NCBI GenBank assembly: GCA_911728435.2
Contig: OU452206.1
Coordinates: forward strand, 9,516,297 to 9,580,296
Length of the DNA: 64,000 nucleotides
Source of the DNA: Apoderus coryli
Taxonomy: Eukaryota > Arthropoda > Insecta > Coleoptera > Attelabidae
Direction of reading: 5' to 3'
Under the pieces are notes generated by a model. It was given only the letters and a program-made list of their open reading frames with translations. It was not told where the DNA came from and searched no databases. A program made the translations under genes and the position numbers. Of this stretch, positions 1 through 13,302 are shown in pieces (positions within the stretch are counted from its first letter, which is position 1; each line of letters begins with the position of its first letter).

Positions 1-50
1 CACCATATTGGCGCATAGGAAATATTTATGGGATGTAAAATTAAAAAATA

Positions 51-1195
51 TACACTGTCCAAGATAAAAATGGGATAGCATTAGAATCTTGGAAACGGTA
101 AGCGTTACAATGTCGGTTAAATAAGAGAAAAGTTGTACAATTTAAACACCTTTTAAATGGTGTTTTCAAAAGTAAACTAACTTAAGCCGTTTTCGAGAAA
201 TTTCCAAAAAACAATTTTTGTGAATTTAGTTTTTATTTATTTCTGAGATTATTTTTACAGATATAAAAAAATTAAAAGGACTTTGTGATTGTTAGTTTTT
301 GAGGAGAGTAAGATAGCGTTTACAAATTTTCATCACGACGTTTCGTTTTTAAAAAACCATGATCATCTTTTTTTTAATACGGCCCTGGATTTTTATTGAG
401 AAATTTAAGGCCATTTTCAATTCAAAAATAGATGGAGTATCAGACGTAATGGTTTAAATAAGTTTTCAGTGTTTTTGAGCTGTTATTCAAAAATATTGAA
501 AAAAAAACCGCCATAGTTTGGCACTTATTTTGCGTAAAACATTCATCTGAGAAAGGCGTTCTTTTAATAACTTCAAAAAGCACAAAAATTTCAACTAAAT
601 TTAAAAACCGCGTACAGAATAAAATGTTGTACTGAGACAGAAATAAATTGTCAAATAATAATAAATAATTGCAATATGTATGTAAATGGGTAACGACGAA
701 AGAATGTTTTTGCAAAACATACCTACTACTCTGCATTCAGTCAGTTAAGTGCCAGACTATGGACATTTTCTACAATAATTTTAAATAACAGCTAAAAGCA
801 CTGAAAACATGTGATATACCACCTAGTTTTGGTATTGAAAATGGTATAAATTTAACAATACAAAATCCGGGACCGTATTGAAAATAAAAACAAGTTGATG
901 ATGTTTTTTCAAAAACGAAACGTCGTAGTGAAAATTTTTAAACGCTATATTTCTCCCCCCAAAAAGTGCTTTTATTTTTTTTATATCTGTGAAAGTAATG
1001 TCAGAAATAAATAAAAACTAAAATCGCAAAAAATTGTTTTTTCAAACATTCTCGAAAACAGCTAAAGTTACTTTAATTTTGAAAACACCAATTAAAAGGT
1101 GTTTAAATTGTACAACTTTTTTCTAATTTAATAGACATTGTAACTCCTACCGTTTCCAAGATACCAATGCTATATCATTCTTATCTTTGACTATT
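51..1195. repeat. Foldback element, copy 1 (about 1.1 kb)
   Basis: Two long arms, roughly 53-525 and 751-1195, are imperfect reverse complements. The left end reads CACTGTCCAAGATAAAAATG and the right end is a decayed complement of it. About 225 bp of non-palindromic loop lies between them. The same family recurs at 11.2, 13.1, 37.9 and 45.8 kb. The loop here is inverted relative to the copies at 11.2, 37.9 and 45.8 kb. No protein is recognisable; short ORFs in the loop look like chance. This fits a foldback or long-TIR non-autonomous DNA transposon, possibly with TA target sites, though no clean duplication survives at this copy. Confidence 0.85.
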
Positions 1196-1961
1196 CTATC
1201 TATTTATATATTAATTTTATTGGTAAAACAATTTTTCGAAGATGTACACAAAATACGGGAGGTTATGCAATGTATGTAACCCATCAACTTTTTTAACTAG
1301 TTCCCTATGGCTCAAGTAGGTATACAGTGAATATACCTACTTACATCAACTCCATTTAAAATAATTCAATTGCAGAAAGTGTACGAGACTAACAGACGCT
1401 ATTATTTTGGTTTTATTTGTATATTTAATTCTAGTATACTGCAACTAATCACTAAAACTTAACGAAGTACAGTATAAATGTTATTTAATCAGCATTTTAT
1501 ATTAGGTGTTCGACCAAACGACTACTAGTATATGCTGATATACGCTAATTAAAATTTATTACATCCCATGTAAATGAATCAGAAAAATATGATAAGACAA
1601 TAATAATTATTATATCTGTGTAATAATGTGCAAGTCTACTTATGCTAGCATGTTTGCAATTTTATGTGTCCAGCTACCGTGTAAAATTGCTTTATTATTA
1701 ATATTATTATTAATATCTTGATAAAAAAAATAATTAAAGTTTTGTAATTTGTCTTATTCAAATAAAAGGCAAATGAGAGACCGAGGGATATCAACACCAA
1801 ATCTATAAAGTTGTAGAAAACGCTTCGAAACATGGCGTAGCACAGGCAAAAAAATGTCATAATATTCATTTATGTGCAATTCCATACAAAATTTTAATAT
1901 TTTATTTATTAACAAGGATTTGAATAGCTTGTCTTTGTGGTGTCAACGTAACGTAACGTAA
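1196..1961. other. AT-rich spacer, no gene seen
   Basis: No coding signal on either strand. A short tandem array of the pentamer AACGT (about four units, near 1943-1962) abuts the 5' break of the LINE fragment that follows. Confidence 0.5.
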
Positions 1962-2970
1962 CGAGATTGAATCCTGACAAGACGGTGGCCATGTGCATTG
2001 GATCAGAGCGACAAACAAAACTAATGCGTGAAATTGGACAAATTAAATTAAGTGACACTGGTATACCTTGGAAAGGTAAAGCTAAAAATCTGGGACTCAT
2101 TATAGATCACAAATTAAGCTTTGATGAACATTGTAATTTTGTATACAAAAACTCTTTCTATAAACTTAAATCGATGTATCATTTGAAAAAGTTCCTTTGT
2201 GAGAGCACGAAATTAAATTTAATAAAATCTTTAGTTTATCCACATGTCACATATTGTTCTCAGGTTTACTAATACTTTTTGCCGGAATATAATAGGCTTA
2301 AGATCCAGCGAATACAGAACGCATGTGTTCGATTTGTGTGCAAGGTTCCATATGCTTCTCACATAACACCGTTTTTGGTTCATTTGAGAGAACCAAAAAT
2401 TGAGATAAGAATAAAATATCAATTCGCTATGCTAATCTACAAAATTTTAAATAGTGAAACTCCACAATATCTTCACAGTTTTTTGCTACGGGGTTCTAAT
2501 TTACATGACAGAGAATTTCGTTTCAATTACTTTTCTATTCCATTACATAGAAGTTCACATTTCGAAGGCTCTTTCTCTTATAGGGGCGCGAAAATTATGA
2601 ATCAATACGGGGATATTCTCCAGTTGTCTCCTTACGCGTTCAAGAGAGAGCTTATAGGCAAAGATTAATAATGTTGTCATAACATATTACATTATACCTA
2701 TGCATTATGTATTTATTTATGTATTTCTTCGGAGTAGTTCTAAGTTGTTATAAATGTAAAATTTCTTTTTTTTTTCTCTAATTAAGAACGAATCTATTTT
2801 TTTTTATACTTTGTAATCTGCAGCTGGATTTAGTGTTTAATGCTACTTATTATTGTTTTTTTTCCTATTGGGCTGAGTGTAAGAGTGGCTTTATAGCCAA
2901 ATCTCATGCCCTTTGTTGTAATAATTTTTGTAAATTATTATACACAATAAATCACTTTATTATTATTATT
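1962..2970 (+). mobile_element. 5'-truncated non-LTR retrotransposon (LINE) with TTA-repeat tail
   Basis: The element keeps the C-terminal end of a reverse transcriptase ORF, about 300 bp of 3' untranslated sequence, an AATAAA-like signal just before the end, and a (TTA)n tail at 2957-2970. Truncation at the 5' side is the usual result of incomplete target-primed reverse transcription. The tail type and protein suggest the I/Jockey group, but I cannot place the clade. A related 3' end lies at 17.5 kb. Confidence 0.75.
1967..2668 (+). pseudogene. LINE reverse transcriptase, C-terminal part, one in-frame stop
   Basis: One reading frame of about 234 codons is broken only by a TAA at 2270-2272. 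Before the stop come the NPDKT segment and LGLIIDHKLSFDEH, typical of the RT thumb side in I/Jockey-type LINEs. After it come RLKIQRIQNACVRFV and FSYRGAKIMNQ, the standard C-terminal tail. The palm, with its catalytic aspartates, is missing, so this copy cannot be active. Confidence 0.8.
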
Positions 2971-3084
2971 AAAAGGAACATTTTATATCCTATTTAAGAA
3001 AATTAGGAAAAATAAGGCTAATATTGTTTCTTATCCACCTCTGTGCTAAATTATAATTTGAAACAATTATACATATAAACAGTA

Positions 3085-3150
3085 TTTCGTGGAGATTTGA
3101 CTTTTATTTTTTGTTGAAATTATAACTCCACTCAAGAATGGGCGACTTTT
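3085..3150. repeat. Penelope-type terminal repeat scrap
   Basis: Shares the block around GTGGAGATTTGACTTT and AACTCCACTCAAGAATGG with the right arm of the inverted repeat at 24.72-24.81 kb and, in reverse, with 51.34 kb. Short and isolated here. Confidence 0.5.
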
Positions 3151-4037
3151 TTAAGTTAATTATACATATTATATTTAAATTTATGAGCGCGTAAACGGCC
3201 GCCAATAAGACGCAAAGCAGATGAACAAGTAAAAAATCAAAATCTGAAACCGATTTAAAATTACTGAACTTCAACTAGAAAATATTTCAATTTTGAATTG
3301 AACATTATGGGCATCATGGATTTAAAATTTAGCTAATTATCATTACACAAATGAGCCCTTGGTGCCTCAAGCCCAAATGTTGAACAATAGTTCTAAATGA
3401 TACTTTGTGAGAAACAATAATGGTATCAAATATTTCAATAAATTTCTAGATTTACTAAACTGTATAATAAGTGTAAAGAAATTCAAACGAGAAAGAATTG
3501 TGTTCCGGCTGATTCTCTTTGCTAACTGCGGTTTTACTAGGTTTGAAGATAAATTCTAATTAATATTTTCTTAATGTCATTGATAGGAGTTAATAAACTA
3601 TTATAAACAGAAAATTCTATACGCATATTATTGTCTTTGATAATTTGTAAAATATTTTACCCTGTCTATATGTAGAATATAGGTCCACTTTGAGCATCTA
3701 ATAAAAATAATTTTAAATATCCAGTGTGTCCCAAAAATGTGTGGCATATCAAAGTTGTAATTTATAAATCAAAAGGCGTATGCTCCACATCATCATTTTG
3801 TCATTTTTACTCAACTTAAAAACCAACTGTACCTAATTGAGAATGAAAAAAGAATAATAAATCATGATAAATAAAAAGAACTACTTGTATGGCAAATTAA
3901 CAATTTGTAACAAATTATAATAATTTTAAGTTAGTTTCATTGTTATCTTGTTAAATACTTTTATGTTCCGATCTTTCAAAATTGTTCGATAAAATGTTTG
4001 TATACATAACCTGAAAGATTTATATAATATAATAATG

Positions 4038-4078
4038 CCACTGATGATGGAATAATATATATTCCGAAACATGTCTGG
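4038..4078 (+). other. Hammerhead-like core motif in Penelope-type sequence
   Basis: CTGATGA is followed by one base, a 5-bp stem GGAAT/ATTCC with an AATATAT loop, then GAAAC. Flanks CCA and TGG could begin an outer helix. This resembles the conserved core of a hammerhead ribozyme (CUGANGA, stem II, GAAA), which is known in Penelope-like elements. There is one extra nucleotide between the core and the stem, so activity is uncertain. Confidence 0.4.
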
Positions 4079-7000
4079 ATAGATATAAAGAACATCCTTT
4101 GTCAAAAATTTGAACATATATACATAAAAAAATCGGCTAGTTCAATGTCTCACTTGAGTTCGTTGGCGGTTGAAATCGGAAAGTTAATTTTAAAATAGCG
4201 ACCTGGAAAAGTTTAAAAGAAATCATATGTTTTTAATTTTTAATAGAAAATACCTAAATAACTACTAGTTAATTGAAGAATTGCATATAATAACAATCAT
4301 TAGATCTATCTCGATATAGTGTTATCTATACGTACACTATAAAAAATTTCCTAGTTATCATCCTCGCTTTTTTCATAAAATGAGTCTGGTTACTTAATAT
4401 AGGTATACGCTGCATGCAAATAGTACCTATGTTTAGTTTGAGCATTTTTTTTTATACCTAGTAAAGCACCTCAGGATATAGATTTACGTTGTGCCAACAG
4501 TCAATTTAGGACAAAGAAATATTTTTATTTCTAAATATAGCTCATTGGAATGTTAGTAAGGGTCATGTTAAATAATAAGTTCACGACCTCACCCTGTTGA
4601 CAGATAGCGTTAAGTCAGAAGAATTATTACCTAATAGATTAGGGTACTTCACACAAGATGACTAAATTGGCATACCTTAAATACAACAAATCATTAGATA
4701 CCTAGAAGGAAAATAATTTTAAAAATAGATATGTAAGAACTTGATTTATTTTTGTTTTAGTAGTAATTAACCAAAGTTGAGAGTTAGGTATTTGTTTTTG
4801 TTTTGAAGCATTTAAAAGTGTTGTGATTAATTAGCATCTAAGCACTACCGGTTTTGAAATCGCGACCCTCTCAGGACGATTTATATACGAGTTCCTATTT
4901 CTCTAATGTTAATATTTTAAAGATACGCTCCAGTTCAATATTGGCCTTGTTCACTATAATGAGAGTTTAATGTATACGTACGTATAACAATTTAATATAA
5001 TATCTTCAATATTTTAATAGACAAGTACCGAACACTGAAAACTTGAACTTTTATACCGGGTGTTCCACAATTAACATTGTAGGCCATAACTTAGTATTTT
5101 TAAAGATACAGTTGTAATTAAAAAATATGTTTAATGTTTAGGTATATTCAGGGTAATATTTAAAAGCTCACTCTCGAACGAATAATTGCCTAAAAACCAC
5201 CCACAATTTTAGTTTTGTAAAGAACCTCCAGGCATTTTTACAATCTTTCGAATATTGGTAAAATATTTAATTTCAAAAATATTGCTTTTCATCAACGTGA
5301 GTATTGGGAAAACTCAAACCCAATTATTGATATAATAATAAAACTCACTGTCGTTATATTTGGTATTGTTGTTCTTGTGGTTGTGTCAAAATATTATGGT
5401 TATTTATTATTCTAAATTGTTATTATTCTTGTAATTGCAAAATGTAATTCCTTTCAGACATTATGTCAGTTCTAGTAGTCTATAAAATTCTTACATAGTG
5501 AGGAAAACTTTTTAGACTCCAAAATGTCTCTAAAATAACTTGTTCTATGCCATTGAATTCCAGAATATTAAACTAACGTTCGAAATCTTGCAAAAAAGCT
5601 TGAGGATCTCAACTTTAGTTAGGTATAAGTTGGCGGTGGTTTTGACGGAATGATTTTCTCGGGAGTAAGTTTATAACACAATTTCTAGGGAACTAATCAC
5701 TAAACACATTTTTTACCTTAATTTGCAGCTTTAAATATTCAAATGTTATAATCTGGGACGTTAATAATGTTTTACGTAATTTCTTGTATAATGTTTTGGG
5801 ATAGCAACACGTAGTTAAGAATATTGTAAATGTCGACAATAAAACAATGACAATTAAATTCAAACTTGATTGACACTAAAGGCAGGTAACACTGTTAATT
5901 TACAACTTCAAATATTTGTGGATATACCAAGATTTAAAGCATAAGGTAATTTTTAGTGAGTTAGATAATCTACTATAGACAATTTAACTAATTTTAATAA
6001 TTAATTCATAATTTATTTATACTTTTAAATATATGGAATGTGGTTCAGATACTGCATTGTAACTATGTACGAGTATTTTTATTTTCAGTCATGCAATATA
6101 GCTGCGAAACGTTGCACCTTTACCGTATGAAATCAATCTATAAAATAAACAGTATATTTGGGTAATTTCGGTTTAATGAACGTAACTGCAACTTCACGTT
6201 ATTCAATACAAAAGATAAAAAATTGCAACATACTACATATAATATATACAGGGTGGTCTATTAAAAAAATATAATATGTATATTGGGATTTATTTTTATT
6301 AAGCAGACCTACATGCAGCCACAGCAACAAATTTAATTTCGTTTGCTTAAACTAAACCGACGCGTATGTAGTGCCACTTCTTCTTCGTTAAATTAGTTAG
6401 TAGTACTTAGAATTAAAACTTTTTTTTATAGTTTTTTCGTTCCGAATATACACCAGAAATTAATTTCACAATATTGTAAATATATTTTTTTTTTGTAGAG
6501 GAACGGTGTGGCTAGCGCAAAGTTTACAAGAGACAGAAAAGTCTTAAAACGAAATTAGCTAGGAAGTAAGTAGAAGTAATAATTAACGTCATTTGTACAT
6601 AGGGGGCAACAAAAATACAAATTTTTATTTACGAATTACGCGCCATGTTTAATATTCTAGGCATTATCAAAAGATCGCATGGGCGTCAAAACACGCCAAT
6701 AATACTAGTAATTCTTAGTTCCGAAATTAGTGAAAATCGATAAAGGGGAGAAATTATTCCGAAAAAACGATATTACCTAGTTTGAAAAATTTAGCGCCCT
6801 GTAGAGGCAGAACGAAGGAACATTCGATATAGGTATATTTGCCTATAGATCGGCATACTTTTAGTTGAGGAATTTGGGGTTAAGCGTCGTACAGTCATTT
6901 CATGGAAACTTTGCAAATACTATATATTAGGACTGGTACCAAAACGCGACTGATTTTGCACTATTTAATCATACATTTTTTTATTAGATCAATTATTACA

Positions 7001-7490
7001 TTTCAAATACCTTAATAACACAGGAGACCACATTGTTTACGTTTTCAGGGTTAGCAAACATCGTCCCTTCCTCTATTTATCCTAATACAAGCATTGCCAG
7101 ACTTACAAATGTATTTGGAATATCTTTAAATTTTTGTCACAACAAATAAAAAATCAGCGATGTAAATAATTATTTGTAACTAGGATGTTAATAAAAAATT
7201 TTAGGTTATAAATTAGTTCATTTTAAGATTAAATTGTACAAAACGGGATAATTATTTTATTTTAGGAATTATTCTCATAGTAGAATAAAAGCGTACTACG
7301 GCAACATCGTTTACAACTTTACGCTTCTTTTACGACAGAACACGGCGTTATGAATGAAATTATAATTTGCGACGTTGACGTTGAGAAACACTCATGTCAT
7401 TAGCGCTTTTCATCGTTTTTTGAGGTATTTTCTTGTTTTGCGATATTCTTGTGTGTGTTTTTTAAAACTTTAAATATTTATTGAATAACT

Positions 7491-8982
7491 ATGGTTCGTG
7501 GTTGTGTAGTTTGTGGAAAAGTGGATAGTTTATTTCCAGATTTAACTTTTCACAGGTAAGTGTGGTTATGTTTGGAAATTTGTTTGTGTTTGGTGTTAGT
7601 TTACACAATGGCGGGGTTTGTTTGATATGGTAAATTTGTTACATTTTGAATTTTTATTTCTATTAAATTATTAGTAACAAAAGCAAACAGATACTTTCTG
7701 AAAATGTTGGTTCATTTACGCCCAACAATGTAACCGCTTAGTAATTCAAAGCAGCATTAAAGAAGTAAGTGGTAAATCTACGTAGGATATTACCTCCCTA
7801 GCTCTGGAGTATAAGGCTGATTATAGCCTTTTTACATTAGGTACTTATATTGTATTTTTTAAATTAGGTTTCCTCAGGAACCGGAACAACGAAAACTCTG
7901 GTTTTCTTTAGTTGGCATTGCTAAAGGACCACTTTTGCCAAAAAATCCATGGTTATGCTCGGATCATTTTTTCCCAGAGGATCTGGCAACGAAATCTAAG
8001 GGAGCAAGATTCATTAGGAAGGGTGCAAATCCTCGACGGTGTGAAGGTGTTTTATTTTTGGATGATGTATCCACTAGGTAAAAAATATTTATAATTATAT
8101 TTATTATATTATAATAATAATTTATATTCTTCTAGCTCTGACTCAACCATGTTAGGTCTATGGACTCATCTGTTTTTGGAACACCTCCAATACCGAAAGA
8201 ATATCCTAAGTAAGTTCTGTTATTATTATTTTTTGGATGAAATTAAACTAGCCAATGTAGGTATGTGCATTAACCGCATTTATATCCATTTTTAGGATTG
8301 CTCAACTATTTTTAGAAAAAACTATTATGGAGTCCACTGTTTCAACCGCTAATATGAGGTCCCTAATCAAAAGGTATCCTTTAGAAAGGCTTTTTAATAT
8401 TTTGATATATTGAATTAATACATATTTTAGGTCTGAAAGTATAATTGTTAAATCTATTCCTGGCACCTCCAGAGCCAGTTTCATTAGAAGCCAACAAGGG
8501 TTCAACCAGTTCTGTGACAGAAACTGCATCAGAATCAGGAGAATCCCATTCTGATATAATTGAAGCCCCTGTAGCTAGTGCAAAAATTGGAAGTAAACAG
8601 AGGTAGGTATTACACTAACATGTTTCAGAAGTGGGTGATATAAAGGGGCTGAAGCTAAATGTTGGTATATTTGGTACATTATTCAAATTTACATTTTACC
8701 GTTATGAAATTTTGATATTGTTCATAAAAAGCTCTTTTTTTAGTATAATTTACCAGGGGCTTGATATTTTTTAGGAAAAGGCGTTATCCTGGTGATATGG
8801 ATAGTAGTGACTTTTCAACCCCTACTAACAGAAGAAAAAATATAGGAATTTTAAAAAATAAAATAACGTGCCAAAGGAAAAGAATACACACCTTACAAAA
8901 TCAAGTTAGACGACTTAAAATCCGCGTAAAATCATTAAAAGATCTATTGATAGTTTTAAGGAACAAATCACAGATACCGTGA
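7491..8982 (+). CDS. THAP zinc-finger protein gene, six exons, 3' end replaced by LINE sequence
   Basis: Predicted exons are 7491-7555, 7868-8077, 8156-8209, 8296-8373, 8431-8602 and 8775-8982, all with GT-AG borders. Exons 1-2 encode an N-terminal THAP DNA-binding domain of about 85 residues: the C2CH zinc ligands are CVVC near the start and CSDH downstream, with the family-typical FP...RKLW segment between. A short linker follows (SSVFGTPPIPKEYP), then acidic and serine-rich sequence, then a basic coiled coil (QNQVRRLKIRVKSLKDLL). This order matches P-element-type transposases and THAP host genes. Phases agree at every junction except in exon 5, where the downstream frame needs one base fewer between about 8443 and 8466: a frameshift or a sequence error. 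The stop codon lies in LINE-derived sequence, so any original C-terminus is lost. The start is the first ATG and opens straight into the zinc ligands. Confidence 0.7.
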
Positions 8983-9290
8983 AGCTGGCGAAAAAATCAG
9001 AGGTGACTTTTATCATGGGCGATTTTAATGCCAAAGTAGGAAGTACACCACGAGAGGATATTACCGGTATATACGGATTAGGTACAGCAAACGATAGAGG
9101 AGACCGGCTAGTTTAGTTCTGCCAGGAACATGATTTCATTGTCTCAAACACCTTTTTTAAACTTCCAAATAGAAGGCTCTATACGTGGACCTCTAGCGCC
9201 CATACCCCTGAAAGAATTATTCGCATTCAAATAGACTTCATACTTATTAAAAAGCGATACAGAAACTGCATAAAGTCTGCAAAAACATAA
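8949..9290 (+). pseudogene. LINE apurinic-type endonuclease fragment inserted in the THAP gene
   Basis: One frame of 114 codons, broken by a TAG at 9114-9116, reads as part of the exonuclease-endonuclease-phosphatase domain of a non-LTR retrotransposon. It holds VTFIMGDFNAKVG (metal-binding D and N), then GLGTANDRGDRLV, NTFFKLPNRRLYTWTS and the terminal QIDFILI motif. The style is that of RTE-like LINEs. No RT follows, so both ends are truncated. It overlaps the last THAP codons in another frame, placing the insertion point at about 8940-8970. Confidence 0.8.
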
Positions 9291-11220
9291 TTAATTTGTA
9301 TGTTCATAGTAGATAATTATTATTTATTATCATTGTGTTTAATTTAATATATATAGCTAAAAATAAACTATTCAGAATAATGTGCCTTTTTTTATTTCCT
9401 GACTTCCTATTTGTAATGCATAAAATGATTTTAAAATTAGATTATCTTCAAATTATACATAAATATATTAATTTAAGTATCGTTTTGGCTTTTTAATGTA
9501 TGCTATTAATTATATATTATGTATTGTATACATAGTCCAAAGCAGTCAGCGATCAGTACGCCACTGGCTGCAGAACGCATACCGGAGAATACAACGTTGC
9601 CAATGAGCAACTTGAAGGCGACAAGGATAAGTCTTTCTCTCTCTCACACATTACTTGTTTACAAGTAATGTTGGCTCGTGTTTGAAAGCACGTTATCAAT
9701 GAAGTATTTTGTCTCCTGTGTTACTAAGGTCTTTGTTACATTTATAATAATAAAGCAAATCAATAAATCAAAGAGACATGTTTCGAAAGCAGTCACCATC
9801 ACTCTAGCGCAACACAACTGTAGTCGGATGTATAAAAATAAAATATAGCACAAACAAGACAAGTTTAGGTTCATTAACAAAAACTTCTGAACATTATGAA
9901 GTGCTTGTGTTGCGCACAACACATTAAAAAACTATTTATTTTTTAACTATAAATTTTTGATGCCGAATTTGAATGCTCTCCAATTTTGACATTGCGTATT
10001 TTTTCAGTTCTATTTAAATTTCAATACAGTTGATTAGACTACATTTGTTTTCAAACCATATTAAAAGAACTTTCGACCAACATAATGACAAATATCGATA
10101 AGGTCACAAACATATCATAGTCAAGTGGCGTAAAGCGATAACATGTCTTATATCTAAATAAGTATATGTTATTACAAAAGCATAATAAACATTGAGGTGC
10201 TGATAAGATTATTTTAAATTTTAAAACGTTCACAAAACTAGAATAAAAATTATTATTTCGAATAAGTGCCTACATGGTGGTATATTGATAATTTACCCGC
10301 ACGAAAGTTGGACTATTTGCGATAAAAATCCTTCCTGTTTACCATAATGTTGTTATGTTTGTATAACCCAAATACAAATATTCTTGGTTAACTTACATAA
10401 AACACTAAAATATACATGAAAATATTCAAATGTTGAAGGATGTGAGAAATAATTTCAAATTCAAATTAGGCATAAATTAATGCGTCTATATGGCCGTTTA
10501 CAGTGTTCAACGAAACAAAGAATAAATGTTTAAGCATTAAAAAATCTGCAGCACCGTTTGCGCAAGTTATAAAACATTTAAATACATCTAAATATTGAAT
10601 TGAACAAATTTCACCTGATTCAACTGCCGTCAGTTAATGTTATTATTTGTGTTTTCAAAATTTATAGGAAATTGCCATTTAAATTTTATTAAATTTAAAT
10701 AAATCTCACTTCGTAAAGTAACTTTAGACTATGCTTAGGTATGTCAAAAATCTGACAATTCTAATTCAAAATTTAGACATACTTGATAAGATTGCTTATT
10801 AAGCGTAGATATGTGAAAATTACTTAAATTCAGTAATAAGTTTGAACAAGACAACTGTTCCTCATTTATTGGAAGTGAATGAAAGCCACAACTCGAAGAA
10901 ATAAGTTTAATATATTACTTGATTACTAAAATTAAAACCGAACATGTTTCGAAGTTTCCAGCAGTGGTCAAATGTAAAAATATGACGTTTGCGGACTCTA
11001 AAAATCATTTTAAAATGTTCCTATAAGGAAACCTTCACTGTAATTGATTCATATACCTACTATTCCATCTGAATTAAATAGTCATTTTATGAGAACTCTG
11101 AACTGTCAATATTTTTAAATAGAAACCGCAATATTTTATAGTTTTATCTTATTAAGCAATAAAAATAAGGTGAAATTTGTATAAGCTTAGATATACAAGC
11201 TATCAAATTTCAATAAAATA
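9291..11220. other. AT-rich region without genes
   Basis: No coding signal. A small hairpin with 11-bp arms (ACATTACTTGT and its complement) lies at 9648-9671 beside a CT-rich microsatellite. On the minus strand, two sites near 9779-9806 and 10935-10970 carry GAAACATGT-type cores like those of the Penelope-associated motif at 4038, but degraded. Confidence 0.45.
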
Positions 11221-11996
11221 TTTACTACGACGTTTGGTTTTTGAAAAATCATCAACTTGGTTTTTTTCAATACGACCCTGGATTTATTATTGTGATATTT
11301 AAAGTCATTTTCAATTAAAAAATAGGTGGTATATCACATGTAATGGTTTAAACAAGTTTTCGGTATGAAAAATCTCCATAGTTTGGCACTAAACTGACTC
11401 AATGCAGAGTAGTAGGTTTCTTTCGTCGGTCGTTACTCACAATTATTTATTATTATTTGACAATTTACTTCTGTCTCAGCACAACATTTTATTCTGTACG
11501 CGATTTTATGAATTTTTGTGTTTTTTAAGTTATTAAAAAACATCTTTTTCAGATAAATGTTTTACGCAAAATAAGTGCCAAACTATGGCGTTTTTTTTGC
11601 ATAATTTTAAATAACAGCTCAAAAACACTGAAAACTTCTTTACGTGTGATATACCACCTATTTTTGAATTGAAAATGGCTTGAAATTTAACAATAAAAAA
11701 TCCAGGGGCGTATTTAAAACATATCAACTTGTTTTAAATACGAAACGTCGTAGTGAAAATTTGTAAACGCTATCTTACTTTCCTCAAAAAGTAACAATGC
11801 TTTTAATGTCAGAAATAAATAAAACTCAAATCACAAATAATCGTTTTTTTCAAAAATTCGCAAAAACGGCTAAAGTTAGTTTACTTTTGAAAAACCCATT
11901 TAAAAGGTGTTTAAATTGTACAACTTTTCTCTAATTTAACCGACATTGAACTTCTACCGTTTCCAATGCTATCCCATTCTTATCTTGGACACAGTG
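11221..11996. repeat. Foldback element, copy 2 (left arm truncated)
   Basis: The loop and complete right arm are present, ending TATCTTGGACACAGTG at 11996. The left arm begins only at about 11221, so roughly its outer half is missing. The loop is in the same orientation as the copies at 37.9 and 45.8 kb. Confidence 0.85.
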
Positions 11997-12021
11997 TATA
12001 TATAACTTTTTTACCTCATTT

Positions 12022-12110
12022 GTCCCCGTCGACACTGCCAAAATTTAGAAATTGTTGTTGAAATTGTGTTTGTTTTCTATACACAGATCGATTTGGTTCC
12101 CGGTAGCACA
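12022..12110 (-). pseudogene. Possible DUF4817-type transposase N-terminal scrap
   Basis: The minus strand reads EPNRSVYRKQTQFQQQFLNF followed by GSV. This resembles the PNR-x-F-R...F-x-x-x-GSV pattern of the helix-turn-helix domain in a family of insect TIR transposases. Just upstream on that strand is ACAGGGTGTGCTACCGGG, which looks like a transposon end. It is very short, and the assignment is tentative. Confidence 0.3.
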
Positions 12111-13103
12111 CCCTGTATATGTATTGGATCAGATCCTGTAGCTTTTGATAGGACTGTATCATATAATAATTAAAATAGGATAGACAAAGGAGAATGTTGG
12201 TCAAAGAAGAAGAAGAAGAGTGGACTGTGATACTCCAAAGAACTTACCAATATCTCGAGGTAGCTCTTCCTTCAAACTTTTAAGAAAAGTACAGAGAAGG
12301 CCTTTGACACCTATATCAAGTAAAAAAATACGAAAGATTGCAGAGTCATTAGCAATCAAAGCATTGAGCTTTTATAGTTAAATGATTATTCTAGGTTGGA
12401 AAAGTTGTATACACCCGGCATATAAATAAATTAAAATAGCTGTTAACTATAAGTTAACTATAAATAGGTATAACCAGAACGAATCATCAGCACAATTAAA
12501 TCGCTTTTTAAAATTTATAATAAATTATCGTGTTGTGAATTGAACATAAAATTTACTATACCATTAATACACTTGTTATTTATTATACACTGACAGACGA
12601 GACGATTCAAAGAAAATATAAACAATAATAATGCCTAATAATAATTTAAATATACCTATACTACAATGCAAAATTAATGTTATAGTCAATAACATTTCGA
12701 TGAAATGTGCATTCTACACCTACATTTTGATTATTTTTTAATATAATATATGGCTATGGTGGAATTTATGATAAAAAAGACAACACCTACGCAATTTTCA
12801 TTTCATATAAAGTATAAGCTACATGATTATTTACTTAAGCTGAACTCACTCGGTAGTGTATAATTATTTTTATGACATAATGAGTGAAATGGGAGAATGT
12901 CCATAAATATGTACCACGTACCACGTTTATACAAAATATTAGCATTATAGGTAATGTCATTGTTCAGAATACTATATATAAGCATAGAAATAAGAACTAT
13001 TAGAGATTAACGGCTATACTTGATTTTCAAATTACTTGAGTCTAACTCAACTCAAGTAGTTTTGGTTGAAATTCATGACAAGTAGTTATACGCTCTATCT
13101 AAT

Positions 13104-13302
13104 CTCAGAATGGGATAGCATTGGAATCTTGTAAAAGTTGTACAATTCAAACACCTTTTAAATGTTTTTTCAAAAGTAACATCAGCCGTTTTCGTGATTT
13201 TAATTTTTATTTCTGACATTATTTGTACGCATATATAAATAAATGAAAAGCACTTCCTCATTGTTATTTTTTGAGAAGAAAAAGATAGCGTTTACAAATC
13301 TG
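13104..13302. repeat. Foldback element, copy 3 (single arm)
   Basis: Only the outer ~200 bp of one arm is present, from GAATGGGATAGCATTGGAA to AAAAAGATAGCGTTTACAAA, with small internal deletions. Neither the loop nor the second arm can be found next to it. Confidence 0.8.

Larger units (their letters stand above)
2971..7262. other. AT-rich stretch without recognisable genes; repeat scraps
   Basis: I see no gene. Scraps include Penelope-type terminal sequence at 3085-3150 and 4038-4078. Two sites look like isolated ends of TA-target DNA transposons, near 5056 (CGGGTGTTCCACAATTAAC) and near 6246 (CAGGGTGGTCTATTAAAA). The second resembles sequence at 49.9 kb. The rest appears to be unique AT-rich DNA. 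Confidence 0.45.

Noticed and set aside
440..736. 98-codon minus-strand open frame
   Set aside because: It lies across the arm and loop of foldback copy 1 and shows low-complexity composition with no motif.
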